This document shows positions 8,661-18,700 of a DNA stretch of 54,233 bases, one piece after another. The notes beneath the pieces are model-generated. The model was not told the DNA's origin. It was given only the letters and a program-made list of their open reading frames with translations, and made no database searches. Origin of the DNA: a bacterium. GTDB lineage: Bacteria > Planctomycetota > UBA1135 > UBA2386. The stretch lies in NCBI GenBank assembly GCA_030432695.1, contig JAUILN010000028.1, positions 1 to 54,233 on the forward strand. Direction: 5' to 3'. Each line of letters starts with the position of its first letter. Position 1 is the first letter of the stretch. The position numbers and the translations under genes are program-made.

Positions 8661-11600
8661 TCAGCGGGTGAGGAGCGGCACGGGTCCGGCCGTCGGCAAC
8701 GTGATCGTACTCGTGCCGCGCCGGCCCGCATGGGTCTCGATCTCGACCCGCCAGGTGCCGGCCGGGAGCCGGTAGGTGAGTTGGCGCGCGGGTCCGCTCG
8801 GCAGCTGCACGAAGTCGCGGGCGATCGGCCTGTCGTCCGTATCGAACCAGGCGACGCGGGCGCGCAGGTGCCAGCCGTCGTCGGGGTGGTCGATGGCCAG
8901 CAGCACCGGTTCGCCACGGACCAGGCTGGGAGTGATCTCGATCGGCGCGGCCTCGGGTACGTCGACGACCACCGGCTGCAGCGCGACGTCGCCGTGGAAG
9001 TGCACCGTGAGCGGTCCGGGCGGCACCGGGCTGCTGCGGCCTTCGCCGTCGACCAACTGGATCGCATCGAGCACCAGCCCGTCGGCATTGACGATCTTCG
9101 CGAACACCCGTTCCAACGAGCCCCCGTCGGCGGCGGTCGCCTTGATCCGGATCTGGCCGGCACGGCGCAGCACCACGTCGCCCAGATCGGTGGTGGAGCC
9201 CTCGGTGGTGACGATTCCCGCCTCGCAGCCCCAGTGCCCGGCCTCGGTGCGCAGGAACAGGTCCCAGTGATCGAGCGCGGGCAGCGGGCCGATCGAGAAC
9301 CGGCCTTCGGCGTCGCACTGCGCGTAGGTCCGGCCGACCCGCAGGTTGCCGAGCGCGAGGTCGGCTCGCAGCGGCTGGCCGTCGGCGTCGACGATGCGGC
9401 CGGCGAGCGTCGTGGTCGGACGCAGGGGGTCGGGGACGGTGAGGGTCTGCGGCTCGTCGAGGGTGCGCACCGCGCCGCGCGAGGCGAGGCGGCCGGTCCA
9501 CGGACTGTCCGGATCGGTGACCCATAACGTGTGCGTCAGCGCATCGCAGTCCTGCAGTGCGAAGCGGCCGGCGGCATCGGTGAGCGACGGGGCAGGCTCT
9601 TCCCTCCCGCTGGGGACCAGCGCGCGGACCTGCAGTCCTTCGATCGGTGCGCCGCGCGGATCGACGACGAAACCCTGCAGCACGGCGGGCGTGCGCAGGG
9701 TCGGGTCCCAGGTCGCGGGCAGGAAGTCATGGCGCTCGCTGGCCGTCCGGCCGTCGGACGCCCGGGCGGACAGCCGCAGCGGAGGCGGCGGCACGCCGTG
9801 CAGGGTGAACCGGCCGCCGGCGTCGGTCTGCGCGGACGGCCGCGCCCAACGTGGTTGGAAGTGCAGGCGCGCGTCGTCGGGCAGGCTCGCGGTGATCCGT
9901 GCCGCGGCGATCGGCTGGCCGTCCTCGCCGCGGGCGGTGCCGGTGACCACGCCGCCCGGCTCGAGACGGAACTCGAAGCTGCGGTCCGGCTCGTGGACGG
10001 CGAAGCCGAGGCGTCGCTCCTGACCGATGTAGCCCGCGGCGCGGACCCAGACGTCGAGCGTGCCGCCGTAGATCGTGAAGCCGTGGTGGGCGAAGCGGCC
10101 CTCTGCGTCGCAACGCAGCGTGATCGGTGGCACCCGCGCGTTGTCGCCGGCGGCTGTGGCGTCGAGGTCGAGGTTGGGCAGCCGACGACCGAGTTGCAGG
10201 CGCGCGCCCGGCAGCGCTTCGCCGGTGTCGGCGGCGACGACTCGGCCACGGATCGCCCACAGCGAGCGTTCGGGGGCGAGGTCGAGATCGAGGTCGTGTC
10301 GCTCACCGAGAGCGCCCGGCACGCGGACCATCGGCAGCGGTGCGTAGCCGTCGGCGAGGACCGACAGGGTGCGCCCCGGGGCGACGTCGCGCAGCGTGCA
10401 GCGACCGGTCGCGTCGGTGCGCGCCATGACCACGCCTTCGTCCGGTCGTCCGGGGCGCGATAGCCAGATGCCCGCGTCGACCAGCGGCGTCGCCGCGGCA
10501 TGGACGAACAGCGTCAGGTCGACTCCGTCGGGGACGGTGAGCCCGAGTTCCTGCCCGGGGTCGTCGTCGGCGAGCGAAGTGGTCAACGCACCTCCGCGCG
10601 CGGCGGCGAAGTCCCACGTACCCGCCGCGAGATCGGTGAGCGCGACGACCCCGTCGCGGTCCGCCCGCCGCTCGAGTTCGGCGAGTTCACCATCGGGCGC
10701 GTCCGACGGGCGGGCGAGCAGCAGCGCGCCGGACGCCGGTGTCCCGTCCTCGAAGCGGACGATGAGTCGGGCGCCACGCGGGGGCGCAGGCTCGGGCTCG
10801 ACCACCGCGGAGCGATCCGGATCTCCAGGCGGCGCGTTCCCGTCCGGTGCGGGGGTCGCGTCGTCTCGCTCGGAGGTTCCGGCGACCCGGGTTTCCGGGC
10901 GGGGATCCGAACTCTCGGGCCACAGACCCCAGGTCAGTCCCGCGGTGAAGCCGAGCAGCAGCACCAGGCTCCAGAGCTTCCACCCGCCCCATGCTCCGGA
11001 TCCGCCCAGCGCTGCGGTGCGCGCCGCGAAAGCGGTCTCGGCGGCCGCCAGCACCGCCTCGCGCACCGAAGCGAGATCGCGCGCCGGAGCCAGGCTGGCC
11101 AGCGCACCCGCGGCGAAGCCGGCGGGCAGGGCCTTGCGCAGGATGTCGGTGCCGCGGCGCAGGCGGGTCTTGATGGTGTCGATCGGGGCCCCGAGCGTGT
11201 GCGCGATCTGGGTCGGGGTGAGGCCGTGGACCCAGCGCAGCGTCAGGACCTCGCGGTAGCCCTCCGGCAGCGCGCGGAGCTTGCGGGCGAACTCGTCGGC
11301 GAACTCGGCGTCGGTCGCGGCGCGCAGCGGATCGCCCTCGGTCGGTTCGAACGACTCCAACCGGTCGGGGTCGGGGAGGCGGCGTCGGTCGCGTCGCATG
11401 CGGCGGGCGCGGTTGCCGAGCACGCCGAGCAGCCAGGGGAGCAGAGGTCGCTCCGGGTCCCAGTCCTGCGCGTGCTCGATCGCCGTGACGAACGTCTCCT
11501 GCAGCAGGTCCTCGGCGTCACCCTCGGCGTGGCCGAGGTGGACCGCCACCAGCAGCAGCTCGGGAGCGACCCGGTCGTACACGGCGGCGAGGAGCCGCGG

Positions 11601-11663
11601 TTCGCCCGAGGACTGGAAGCGGCGGAACAGGTCCTCGACGGTCTCTTGGTCGGCGCGTGCCAC
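8661..11663 (-). CDS. Membrane-tethered ECF sigma factor with carboxypeptidase-regulatory-like repeats
   Basis: A 1000-residue fusion. Residues 1-180 are an ECF sigma factor: region 2 has the AEDLLQETF motif (about 50-58) and region 4 the helix-turn-helix LTPTQIAHTLGAPIDTIKTRLRRG (split at about 148-171). One transmembrane helix follows (about 228-248, LWSLVLLLGFTAGLTWGLW). A Pro/Asp-rich linker then leads to about five repeats of the type xGxVxDxxGxPxxGAxV with AEGRF or AGGRF turns. These resemble CarboxypepD_reg/Cna-B beta-sandwich domains and should lie outside the membrane. The protein therefore looks like a one-chain sensor and transcription factor. The start is a GTG; a second GTG lies two codons upstream. 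It is transcribed divergently from the glycosyltransferase gene across 93 bp. A relative with the same plan is at 23388-26009. Confidence 0.9.
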   Translation of the reverse strand: MARADQETVEDLFRRFQSSGEPRLLAAVYDRVAPELLLVAVHLGHAEGDAEDLLQETFVTAIEHAQDWDPERPLLPWLLGVLGNRARRMRRDRRRLPDPDRLESFEPTEGDPLRAATDAEFADEFARKLRALPEGYREVLTLRWVHGLTPTQIAHTLGAPIDTIKTRLRRGTDILRKALPAGFAAGALASLAPARDLASVREAVLAAAETAFAARTAALGGSGAWGGWKLWSLVLLLGFTAGLTWGLWPESSDPRPETRVAGTSERDDATPAPDGNAPPGDPDRSAVVEPEPAPPRGARLIVRFEDGTPASGALLLARPSDAPDGELAELERRADRDGVVALTDLAAGTWDFAAARGGALTTSLADDDPGQELGLTVPDGVDLTLFVHAAATPLVDAGIWLSRPGRPDEGVVMARTDATGRCTLRDVAPGRTLSVLADGYAPLPMVRVPGALGERHDLDLDLAPERSLWAIRGRVVAADTGEALPGARLQLGRRLPNLDLDATAAGDNARVPPITLRCDAEGRFAHHGFTIYGGTLDVWVRAAGYIGQERRLGFAVHEPDRSFEFRLEPGGVVTGTARGEDGQPIAAARITASLPDDARLHFQPRWARPSAQTDAGGRFTLHGVPPPPLRLSARASDGRTASERHDFLPATWDPTLRTPAVLQGFVVDPRGAPIEGLQVRALVPSGREEPAPSLTDAAGRFALQDCDALTHTLWVTDPDSPWTGRLASRGAVRTLDEPQTLTVPDPLRPTTTLAGRIVDADGQPLRADLALGNLRVGRTYAQCDAEGRFSIGPLPALDHWDLFLRTEAGHWGCEAGIVTTEGSTTDLGDVVLRRAGQIRIKATAADGGSLERVFAKIVNADGLVLDAIQLVDGEGRSSPVPPGPLTVHFHGDVALQPVVVDVPEAAPIEITPSLVRGEPVLLAIDHPDDGWHLRARVAWFDTDDRPIARDFVQLPSGPARQLTYRLPAGTWRVEIETHAGRRGTSTITLPTAGPVPLLTR

Positions 11664-11756
11664 GTGGTTCTGCGGATCAAGCTACCGTGAGGGTTCACGA
11701 ATCGCAGGATTCCGGACTCGTGTCCTCCGGAGGACGGCGCGACACTGCGAGGGCCG

Positions 11757-13433
11757 ATGTCCGTGCTGCCGCCGTCCACCCATCGTCCGTTGCCCGCGTC
11801 GCTGCTGTTCGTCGTCGGTCTGGTCGCCTTCGGCGTCGGCATCTGGCAGCGCACCGGGATCACCGGCCAGGACGAGTACTGGCTGTCGCTGCGCGCCCCG
11901 CTGGAGATGCTGGAGCGCGACTCCTGGTGGACCCCGTGGCTGAACGGCGAGCCGCGCCTGCAGAAGCCGCCGCTGCTCTACTGGCTGATCTGTGTCGGCT
12001 ACTCGGTGTTCGGCATCGACGTGTTCGCCGCCCGCATCTGGGGCGTGTTGGCCGGAGTCGGCCTGGCGCTCGGCGCGATGCGGCTGCACCGGCAGTGCTT
12101 CGGCCGCGACGGCACGCTGGCCGGGCTCTTGGCGGCGGGGGCGATCGGCGTGGCGGTGGAGACCCGCCGGGCGATGCTCGACCTGCCGATGGCGTGCTTC
12201 ACGGTGCTGGCGGTGGTGTCGGCGATCGAATGGTGGCGGCAACGACGGCTGGTCTTCGCGGTGGGCGCGGGAGTCTCGTTGGCGCTGGCCGGGCTGACCA
12301 AGGGACCGGTCACGCTGCTGTTCGCGGCGACGGCGGGGTTGGCGTCGTGGATCGCGTGGCGCAGGGGTCGCGCCGCACCGCCCGACCTCCCGGCACGACC
12401 TCGCCGCTGGGGTCACGTCGCGGTCGCCCTGCTGCTGTTCCTGGCGCTGGTCCTGCCGTGGCCGCTCTCGATGGCGCAGCTGTGGCCGCAGCTCGGCGAC
12501 GTATTGGCGGAGCAGTCCGAGGCGCGGCTGTTCCAGTGGATCCGCTTCAAGTCGATCGGCCCGGTGGTCGGCGGCGGGCTGGCGCTGATCGCACCGTGGT
12601 CCGTGGCGGTGGTGATGGGGCTGTGGTCGGGGCGGAAGCTGGCGCGAGACGAAGGCGATCGGGTCCGGGCCGGTCACCGTTTCGCGTTCTGGTGGGTGGT
12701 CCTGTCGGCCCTGCCCTTCCTGTTCATGATGTCGTTCGAGCGCTACCTGATCCCGATGGTGGCGCCGATGGCGGTGCTGGCGGCGCACTACGTGGAGACC
12801 TGCTCCGAGCGCGCGCGCCGGGTGCAGCTCGTGATCGCGGTCGCGGTGCTCGGCGTGCCCACGATCGTGTTCGCGGCCTTCGTGATGTGGTTCGGGCTGG
12901 CCTGGATCGCGCCGCTCGCGGCGCTGGTGCTGTGGGGCTGGTGCCTGCGCGAGGCGCGCGCCGCGCGGTCGTCGACGCGGGTCGCGCTCGGCGCCGCACT
13001 GCTGGTGGGCCTGCTGCTCGGCGTCGTCTACCCGGGTATCGGCATCAACGAACTACCGAGCGACCTCCCTGCCGACCTGCGGCAACGGCGGGTGGCGATC
13101 TTCGACGGCTCGCAGCCTGCCATGCTCTCGATCGAAGCGCAGCAGAGCGTGCTGAGCCTGCGACCCGACGACGCCTCTCGCGCCGCCCTGGCCGACTTCG
13201 ACGGCTACGTGTTCCTCAACGCCGAGCAGGCCGCGGACTTCGCCGAGTTCTGCGCCGCGGGACCGGTCGATCCGGAGTACCGCGGCGAGTTTCGCAGCTT
13301 CTATTCGCGCAAGGTCTGGTTGCGCTTCGCGAAGCCGGGTGCACGCTGGCCGGAGTGGCAGCAGGCTCTGGCGGACCGCGACCTATCGTCGCTGAAGCCG
13401 GAGTTCCTCTACTACGAGATCCAGCATGACTGA
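11757..13433 (+). CDS. ArnT/PMT-type membrane glycosyltransferase (GT39/GT83-like)
   Basis: Integral membrane protein of 558 residues that should transfer a sugar from a polyprenyl-phosphate donor to a lipid or protein on the outer face of the membrane. The hallmarks are visible: an acidic pair in the first loop (GITGQDEYW, about 34-42), then EPRLQKPPLLYW (about 64-75) with the KPP motif of ArnT-like enzymes, and LAGLTKGP (about 178-185). At least ten hydrophobic helices follow one another, and the C-terminal 130 residues are more polar, as is usual. The acceptor cannot be read from sequence. The next gene overlaps its last codons by 8 bp, so they are probably one transcript. Confidence 0.88.
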   Translation: MSVLPPSTHRPLPASLLFVVGLVAFGVGIWQRTGITGQDEYWLSLRAPLEMLERDSWWTPWLNGEPRLQKPPLLYWLICVGYSVFGIDVFAARIWGVLAGVGLALGAMRLHRQCFGRDGTLAGLLAAGAIGVAVETRRAMLDLPMACFTVLAVVSAIEWWRQRRLVFAVGAGVSLALAGLTKGPVTLLFAATAGLASWIAWRRGRAAPPDLPARPRRWGHVAVALLLFLALVLPWPLSMAQLWPQLGDVLAEQSEARLFQWIRFKSIGPVVGGGLALIAPWSVAVVMGLWSGRKLARDEGDRVRAGHRFAFWWVVLSALPFLFMMSFERYLIPMVAPMAVLAAHYVETCSERARRVQLVIAVAVLGVPTIVFAAFVMWFGLAWIAPLAALVLWGWCLREARAARSSTRVALGAALLVGLLLGVVYPGIGINELPSDLPADLRQRRVAIFDGSQPAMLSIEAQQSVLSLRPDDASRAALADFDGYVFLNAEQAADFAEFCAAGPVDPEYRGEFRSFYSRKVWLRFAKPGARWPEWQQALADRDLSSLKPEFLYYEIQHD

Positions 13434-14019
13434 GTCGAAGCCCCGGAAGCGGCGTTGGCCGAAGATCCTGATCGGAGTGCCGGTCGTTCTCCTGTTGATC
13501 GCCGGGGGGCGCTACCTGTGGTGGACCGAGTTCGAGCACCGCCTGATCACCGTGGTGCCCGGCGAACTCGAACAGAGTGCCGAGTTCGAACCCGACGACC
13601 TGGTGGCGTTGGCCCGCGAGCGTGGCTACCGCTCGATCATCGACCTGCGCGACACCCGCGACGACGTGGTCGCCGCCGAGGGCGAAGCGCTGCGCGAGGC
13701 CGGCATCGAGCACTTCCACCTGCCGATGACCCAGGAGCCGCCGCGCGACAAGATCGACGCGTTCCTGGAGTTCGCCGGCAAGCCGGAGCACCAGCCGGCC
13801 CTGGTGCACTGCGAGCACGGCGAGGGCCGCTCGGTGCTGATGGCCGCGCTCTACCGGATCCAGTTCGAGGGCATGACCAACGAGGAGGCGTGGCGCGCCG
13901 CGAGCCGTCTGCCGCCGGAGCTGAAGTTCCTCGAGAAGGCCTGGCCCGGCCTGATCTCGTTCCGCCCCGAGAGCCCCAAGGGCAAGATCCTCCTCGGGTT
14001 CGAACCGCAGAAGGACTGA
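13426..14019 (+). CDS. Membrane-anchored dual-specificity/tyrosine phosphatase-like protein
   Basis: 197 residues. A basic N-terminus is followed by one hydrophobic helix (about 13-30, ILIGVPVVLLLIAGG), then a domain with the P-loop HCEHGEGRS (about 128-136). This fits the HCX5R signature of cysteine-dependent phosphatases. DLRDTRDD (about 72-79) sits where these folds carry an early strand. The presence of catalytic Cys and Arg suggests an active enzyme; the substrate is unknown. The start codon overlaps the 3' end of the glycosyltransferase gene, implying translational coupling and perhaps a link to cell-surface lipid or glycan metabolism, since lipid-phosphate phosphatases share this fold. 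That link is inference. Confidence 0.8.
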   Translation: MTESKPRKRRWPKILIGVPVVLLLIAGGRYLWWTEFEHRLITVVPGELEQSAEFEPDDLVALARERGYRSIIDLRDTRDDVVAAEGEALREAGIEHFHLPMTQEPPRDKIDAFLEFAGKPEHQPALVHCEHGEGRSVLMAALYRIQFEGMTNEEAWRAASRLPPELKFLEKAWPGLISFRPESPKGKILLGFEPQKD

Positions 14020-14089
14020 TCTCCGGGGCTGGTCGGCGGACTCTGCGGATTCCCGACCCCTTTGTGGGATCTGCGATCATGGTCGGGTC

Positions 14090-14641
14090 GTGACCTCGCC
14101 CGCGATCCCCTCTGCTCGTCCTCTGCCGCCGCGCGACGCGGTGGTCGCGCGGCATCGCACGATGGTCTGGCGGTTCCTGCGCTTCCTCGGGGCGCGCGGA
14201 GAGCTGGCCGACGAGCTGACCCAGGAGGTCTTCGTGGCGTGGTTGGCCGGTCCGCCGCGGTGCGTCGACGAGGACGCGCTCGCCGCGTGGCTGCGCGGCA
14301 TCGCCCGCAATGTGCTCCGCGAGGCCGTCCGCCAGCGCGCGCGGAGCGAGGCCCGCGAGTTACCGCTGCTCGACGAGGAGGCGACGTTCGTCGAGACGCA
14401 GTGGCGGCGGCTCGAATCCGACGGTCGCGGCGACTTGCGGCGCGAGGCGTTGCGCACCTGCCTCGACTCGCTCGACGGGAGGGCTCGCCGCGCGCTCGAG
14501 TTGCACTACGGCGAGCACCTCGGCCGCGAGCGGACCGGCGCGATGCTCGGCATCGCCCCGGAGGGCGTGAAGACCTTGCTGCGACGGACGCGCGCGCTGC
14601 TGCGCGCCTGCATCGAACGGAGGATGGAACATGGACGATGA
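14090..14641 (+). CDS. ECF-type RNA polymerase sigma factor
   Basis: 183 residues, a stand-alone extracytoplasmic-function sigma factor. Region 2 includes ELADELTQEVFVAWL (about 38-52), which matches the DExxQExF-like core. Region 4 includes RRALELHYGEHLGRERTGAM (about 131-150) and then an HTH ending in VKTLLRRTRALLRACI. The start is a GTG at 14090; no ATG gives a complete region 2. Its last 11 bases overlap the next gene, which encodes a membrane protein. That layout is common for a sigma factor with its membrane regulator. The promoters it reads cannot be seen from this window. Confidence 0.88.
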   Translation: MTSPAIPSARPLPPRDAVVARHRTMVWRFLRFLGARGELADELTQEVFVAWLAGPPRCVDEDALAAWLRGIARNVLREAVRQRARSEARELPLLDEEATFVETQWRRLESDGRGDLRREALRTCLDSLDGRARRALELHYGEHLGRERTGAMLGIAPEGVKTLLRRTRALLRACIERRMEHGR

Positions 14642-15722
14642 TCGGATCCGGCATGTCGAGGACGCGTGGTTGGAAGCTGCGCTCGACGAGGAGTTCACGA
14701 GTCGGGAGCCGGGCGAGCTGTCGCTCGAGTCGGGTGCGCCCGTGCAGCGGGTGCGGGCCTGGGCGGCGGCGCTGTGGATCCTGTTCGGACTCGCGGTCGT
14801 GGTCGGCGTGGCCACGGTGCCGCTGGTCGGGGATGCGGTGAGCGAGGCGGTGCAGGAATCGGTGCAGGACCCCGTGAAGGTGCCGACGCCGGTGGAGGAG
14901 TCGCAGGGAGCGGTCGCGGAGGAGAGCGGCGAGGAGTCCGCGGAACCGGTGCAGCCACCGCTGCGCGTCCTCTACCTCGCGGCCCTGCCGACCTGGAACT
15001 ACCGCTACCTGAAGAACCACCTGAAGCGCTTCCCCGAGCGTTACCAAATGGCCGGTTGGCTCGACGACGCGAGCCGCAGCTTCGAGCAGGAACACTCACC
15101 GGGTCGCGCGCCGTTGACCGAGTCGCCGATCCTCAGCGGGGACTTCACCGACTACGACCTGATCCTGGTCGACGAGTTGGAGGTCGCCCGCTGGGGTCCG
15201 GACGATGCCGTCCGTCATCTCTTCGCCGAGCGACTCGCCCGCTTCGTTGCCGAGGGTGGTGGCTTGTATGTGCGCTGCGACGACCGGCTGCGGCTGGAAC
15301 AGATCGCCGAGTTCGCAGAGCTGCGTGACCTGCTGCCGCTGTTGCCCAACGACGAGCCTCCGCAGTTGGTGCCGGCCGGCAGCGTCTCGCTACCTCGTGG
15401 GCCGTACCCGCTGGTGCCCGACCCGGTCCAGGCGCGCGTCGACACCTGGGCGGTCGGCGAGGCGGGCGTGATCCACGTGTTCAACGCCGATCCCGTCGAT
15501 GGCGCGGAGGTGGTTCTGCGCGCCGGGCAGTTCGCCGAGCCGGTGGTCGCTCGCCGGACGGTCGGCCGAGGCCGCGTCGTCGTGTCGCGGCTCGATGCCT
15601 GGCGGCTGCGGCAGGGCGCGGGTGGCAAGACCTCCGACGCAGAGGGTGAGCGATTGCACGCCATGCACTACGACCGTCTGTTCGCATGGTTGAGCGCCGG
15701 CCGCCGCACCTCCGGCCGCTGA
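14631..15722 (+). CDS. Membrane protein with periplasmic GATase-like domain, putative regulator of the adjacent ECF factor
   Basis: 363 residues. The N-terminal 40 residues are acidic and cytoplasmic, followed by one transmembrane helix (about 43-66, AWAAALWILFGLAVVVGVAT), a Glu/Val-rich linker and an extracytoplasmic domain from about residue 105. That domain begins RVLYLAALPTWNYRYLKNHL, which I recognise as the start of the GATase1-like domains found beside BatA/VWA proteins in Planctomycetota. It also contains LILVDELE and GGGLYVRCDD. The gene overlaps the sigma gene by 11 bp, so the two are co-translated. A role as anti-sigma or sensor partner is inferred from context; there is no recognisable zinc-binding anti-sigma motif in its short cytoplasmic part. 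Confidence 0.75.
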   Translation: MDDDRIRHVEDAWLEAALDEEFTSREPGELSLESGAPVQRVRAWAAALWILFGLAVVVGVATVPLVGDAVSEAVQESVQDPVKVPTPVEESQGAVAEESGEESAEPVQPPLRVLYLAALPTWNYRYLKNHLKRFPERYQMAGWLDDASRSFEQEHSPGRAPLTESPILSGDFTDYDLILVDELEVARWGPDDAVRHLFAERLARFVAEGGGLYVRCDDRLRLEQIAEFAELRDLLPLLPNDEPPQLVPAGSVSLPRGPYPLVPDPVQARVDTWAVGEAGVIHVFNADPVDGAEVVLRAGQFAEPVVARRTVGRGRVVVSRLDAWRLRQGAGGKTSDAEGERLHAMHYDRLFAWLSAGRRTSGR

Positions 15723-15753
15723 CGTCCTCCACCCTGTCCGTCCTCATATCGGT

Positions 15754-15780
15754 CCGCCCCGTTGCCTGGCACCGAGGCGG
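15754..15780. terminator. Quasi-palindrome between convergent genes
   Basis: A 27-base hairpin with 11 paired positions and two mismatches (CCGCC...TGCC, T, GGCA...GGCGG) lies between the converging genes that end at 15722 and 15794. It could end transcription in both directions. Its centre TGCCTGGCA is the same as the core of the dispersed repeat family, so it may instead be a decayed copy. Confidence 0.35.
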
Positions 15781-15793
15781 GCAGCTTCCCGTC

Positions 15794-18700
15794 CTACCGC
15801 CGTGTAGCGCTCACCGCCGTGTCCATCACCAGCGCGAACGGCCGCATCGTCGCCAGCGCGAGCTGCTCCCCGCTCGGATCGAAGCACAGCCCGAGCACGC
15901 CGCCGTACGGGCTCGCCACGAAGGTCGAGACGGGGCGCAGTTCCTCGGTGTCGAACAGGAGGATCCGGCCACGCATGTCACCGACCGCGACACGGGGCTC
16001 GCCCGGATGGGCTCGCATCCCGGCGGGCACATCGGGCAACGCGAACGTCGCCACGACTTCGTGGAGCCGGCCTCCCGCCTGCACTGGGCCGCGGCGCAGG
16101 ACCACCAGCTCTCGGGCGTAGCTGCAGGCGAACAGCAACTCGGTGCCGTCCGACCGGCGGACCCACTCGACGCCGCTGACCGGACGCCTGCCGCGGTACA
16201 GCTCGCCGAGCGGTGCGAGGTCGGGGAGCGAATGGGTGGTGATGCGGCCGTCCTGCCAGCCCAGTGTCAGCCGTTGCCGCTCGGGGCTGAGTGCCGCGGA
16301 GCTCGGTCGGCTGCCCGGCGGAAAGGACTCCTCCCGAAGGGTCGCGCCGTCGCGAGGATCGGCGATCAGCACTCGCGTCGAGGTCACGACCAGCAGATGC
16401 GCGCCGTCGTCGATCCAGTCGAGCCACAGCACGTGGCTCCAATCTCCCACGCCGACGTATCGCGGCTCCGCGGAGTCGCCGACCCCTACCACGAAACCTC
16501 CGGACTTGCCGGCACCGGCGATGCGGGTGCCATCGGGATGCGGCGCGAGCGCGGTCGGCCCCACGTCGCGGACGTCGTGCCGTGCGCTCACGACCCCGCT
16601 GGTCGGGTTCCACGCCACGTAGTCGCCCGCGCTGGTCACCGCCGCGAGGGTACGGCCGCCGTCCGCATGGGCGACGGCGCGGGTCGCGCTGCGCAGCTCC
16701 GGCTCGAGGCGTCGGATGCTCCCGGGATTGGTCAGGTCCCAGACCCGCACGGTGCCGTCCGCCGAACAGCTCAGCATGACGCCGTGCCGGGGTGCCAATG
16801 CCACGTCGTAGGTGCGTGAAGTGTGCCCGATGGCGATCCGCTGGCCGTCGCGGTGCGACTCGACGCTGCCCCAGTTGAACTTGGCTGCGGCGTCGGAATA
16901 GAGCACGCGATCGGCCGCGAGCACCTGCATCGGCGCCGTCTTGGGGTCGATCGAATCGGCCACCAGGGACCCGGTCGCCGGATCGAAGGTGAACCCACCA
17001 CTCGGCGACATGCAGATCGTCATCAGGTCTTCGTGCCGGTGCGGCGCGAGTGTGCTGACGAAGGTGCCGATGCTCTCGGGGAGCTCCACCGCGACCGGCT
17101 CGGTGGGGCCGTCGTCCTGCAGCGTCAGCCGCCACACCCGGCCGGACTGGTCGCCGAACGCCAGGTGCCGGCCGGTCCGGTCGAAGGCCACCGCCGTGGT
17201 CGAACCCTCGGCGGGCTTCCAGTGCCTGAACCGTTCGGGGTCGCGCAGGTCGTGCAGCATCGCATAGCCGGCCCGACCGACGCTGGCGACGAAGCGATGT
17301 CCTGGATCGACGTCCAGGTCGAGGACTTCGTTGCGTTCGGGTGGCAACCGCACGATCCGCCCGGTCGCGACGTCCACGGTGGCGAGCAGCCCGTCCTCGC
17401 CGCAGAGGATCACGCGCTCGGCATCGATCCACTCGACGTCGTGCAGGGTCTTGCCGGTCAGGATGCTCCAGCGGGCCTTCCGCTCGCAGTGGGGCAGGTC
17501 GAACACGTGCAGTTCGCCGTTGTCGTCGATGCAGACGAAGCGCGACTCTACCTCGTCGACCGCGATCGAGCGCAGGCCCGCGGCGTCGGTCGACGGCCGG
17601 AGCGTGCGGAAGCTCGAGTCGGTGGTGTGGTGGACGTAGCGCCACTCCCAGGCCCGCCGTGCCGGAGCGCACTGCTCGAGCTGCGCTCGCGCGCCACCGG
17701 CATCGTCGCGCATCAGCAGGAGATCCGCGGCGATCAGGCTGGCGCGGTAGGCATGGCCTTCGGCGTTGTCACGCTGCTGCAATGCGTCGTGCAGCGCCTC
17801 GTCACGCTCGGTCAGCGCCGCTCGGGCGTCGCGTGCGGCTGCCATGCTCACGATCGCGGCGGTCAGCGTGGCCGCGAACACCAGCATCGCCGCGGCGCAG
17901 AGCGCGCGGTTGCGGCGGGCGAAGCTGGAGAGCTGATAGACCCAGGTGTCGGGACGTGCGGCGATCGGCTCGCGCCGCATCCACCGTCGCAGGTCGGCGG
18001 CCAGCGCCTCCACCGAGGCATAGCGGCGGTCGGGCGACTTCTCGAGTGCGCACAGCAACACCGTCTCGAGGTCGCGTGGAATCGCCGGTTCGAGCCTGGA
18101 AGGGCGCGTCGGCTGCTGCTCGGCGACCACGCGTGCGAAGCGGGCCAGGTCGGCGCGCGGCCCCGGATCCAGCGGCAGCCGGCCGGTCAGCAGTTCGTAG
18201 AGCACGACGCCGAGCGAGTACACGTCGGTGCGGACGTCGAGGCCCGCGCGGTCGAGCGAGAACTGCTCGGGGCTCATGTAGTGCAACGTGCCGACGATCT
18301 CCGCAGCGCCGGTCCGCAGCGTGGTCCGAGCCAGGTCGTCGTCGGTGCAGCGGGCGATGCCGAAGTCGATGACCTTGGGGCGGCCGCTCGCATCGATCAG
18401 GATGTTGCCGGGCTTGAGGTCGCGGTGGATCACGCCGCGTTGGTGACCGTGGTGGACCGCGTCGCAGACCGCGGTCAACGTGGCCACGCGCTGTTCGATC
18501 GAGGGGCGTTCGTCGGCGCTCCACTCGCCCAGCGTGCGGGCCTCTTCCACCAGCTCCATCGCGAACCACGGCATGAGCTGCTGATGGCCGTGATGTTCCT
18601 GAACCTCGACGCCCGCCTCGTAGACCTGCGCGACGCCGGGATGGCGTAGACGCCCGAGCAGCTCGGCCTCGACCCGGAACCGGCGCTCCGCCGACGAAGA

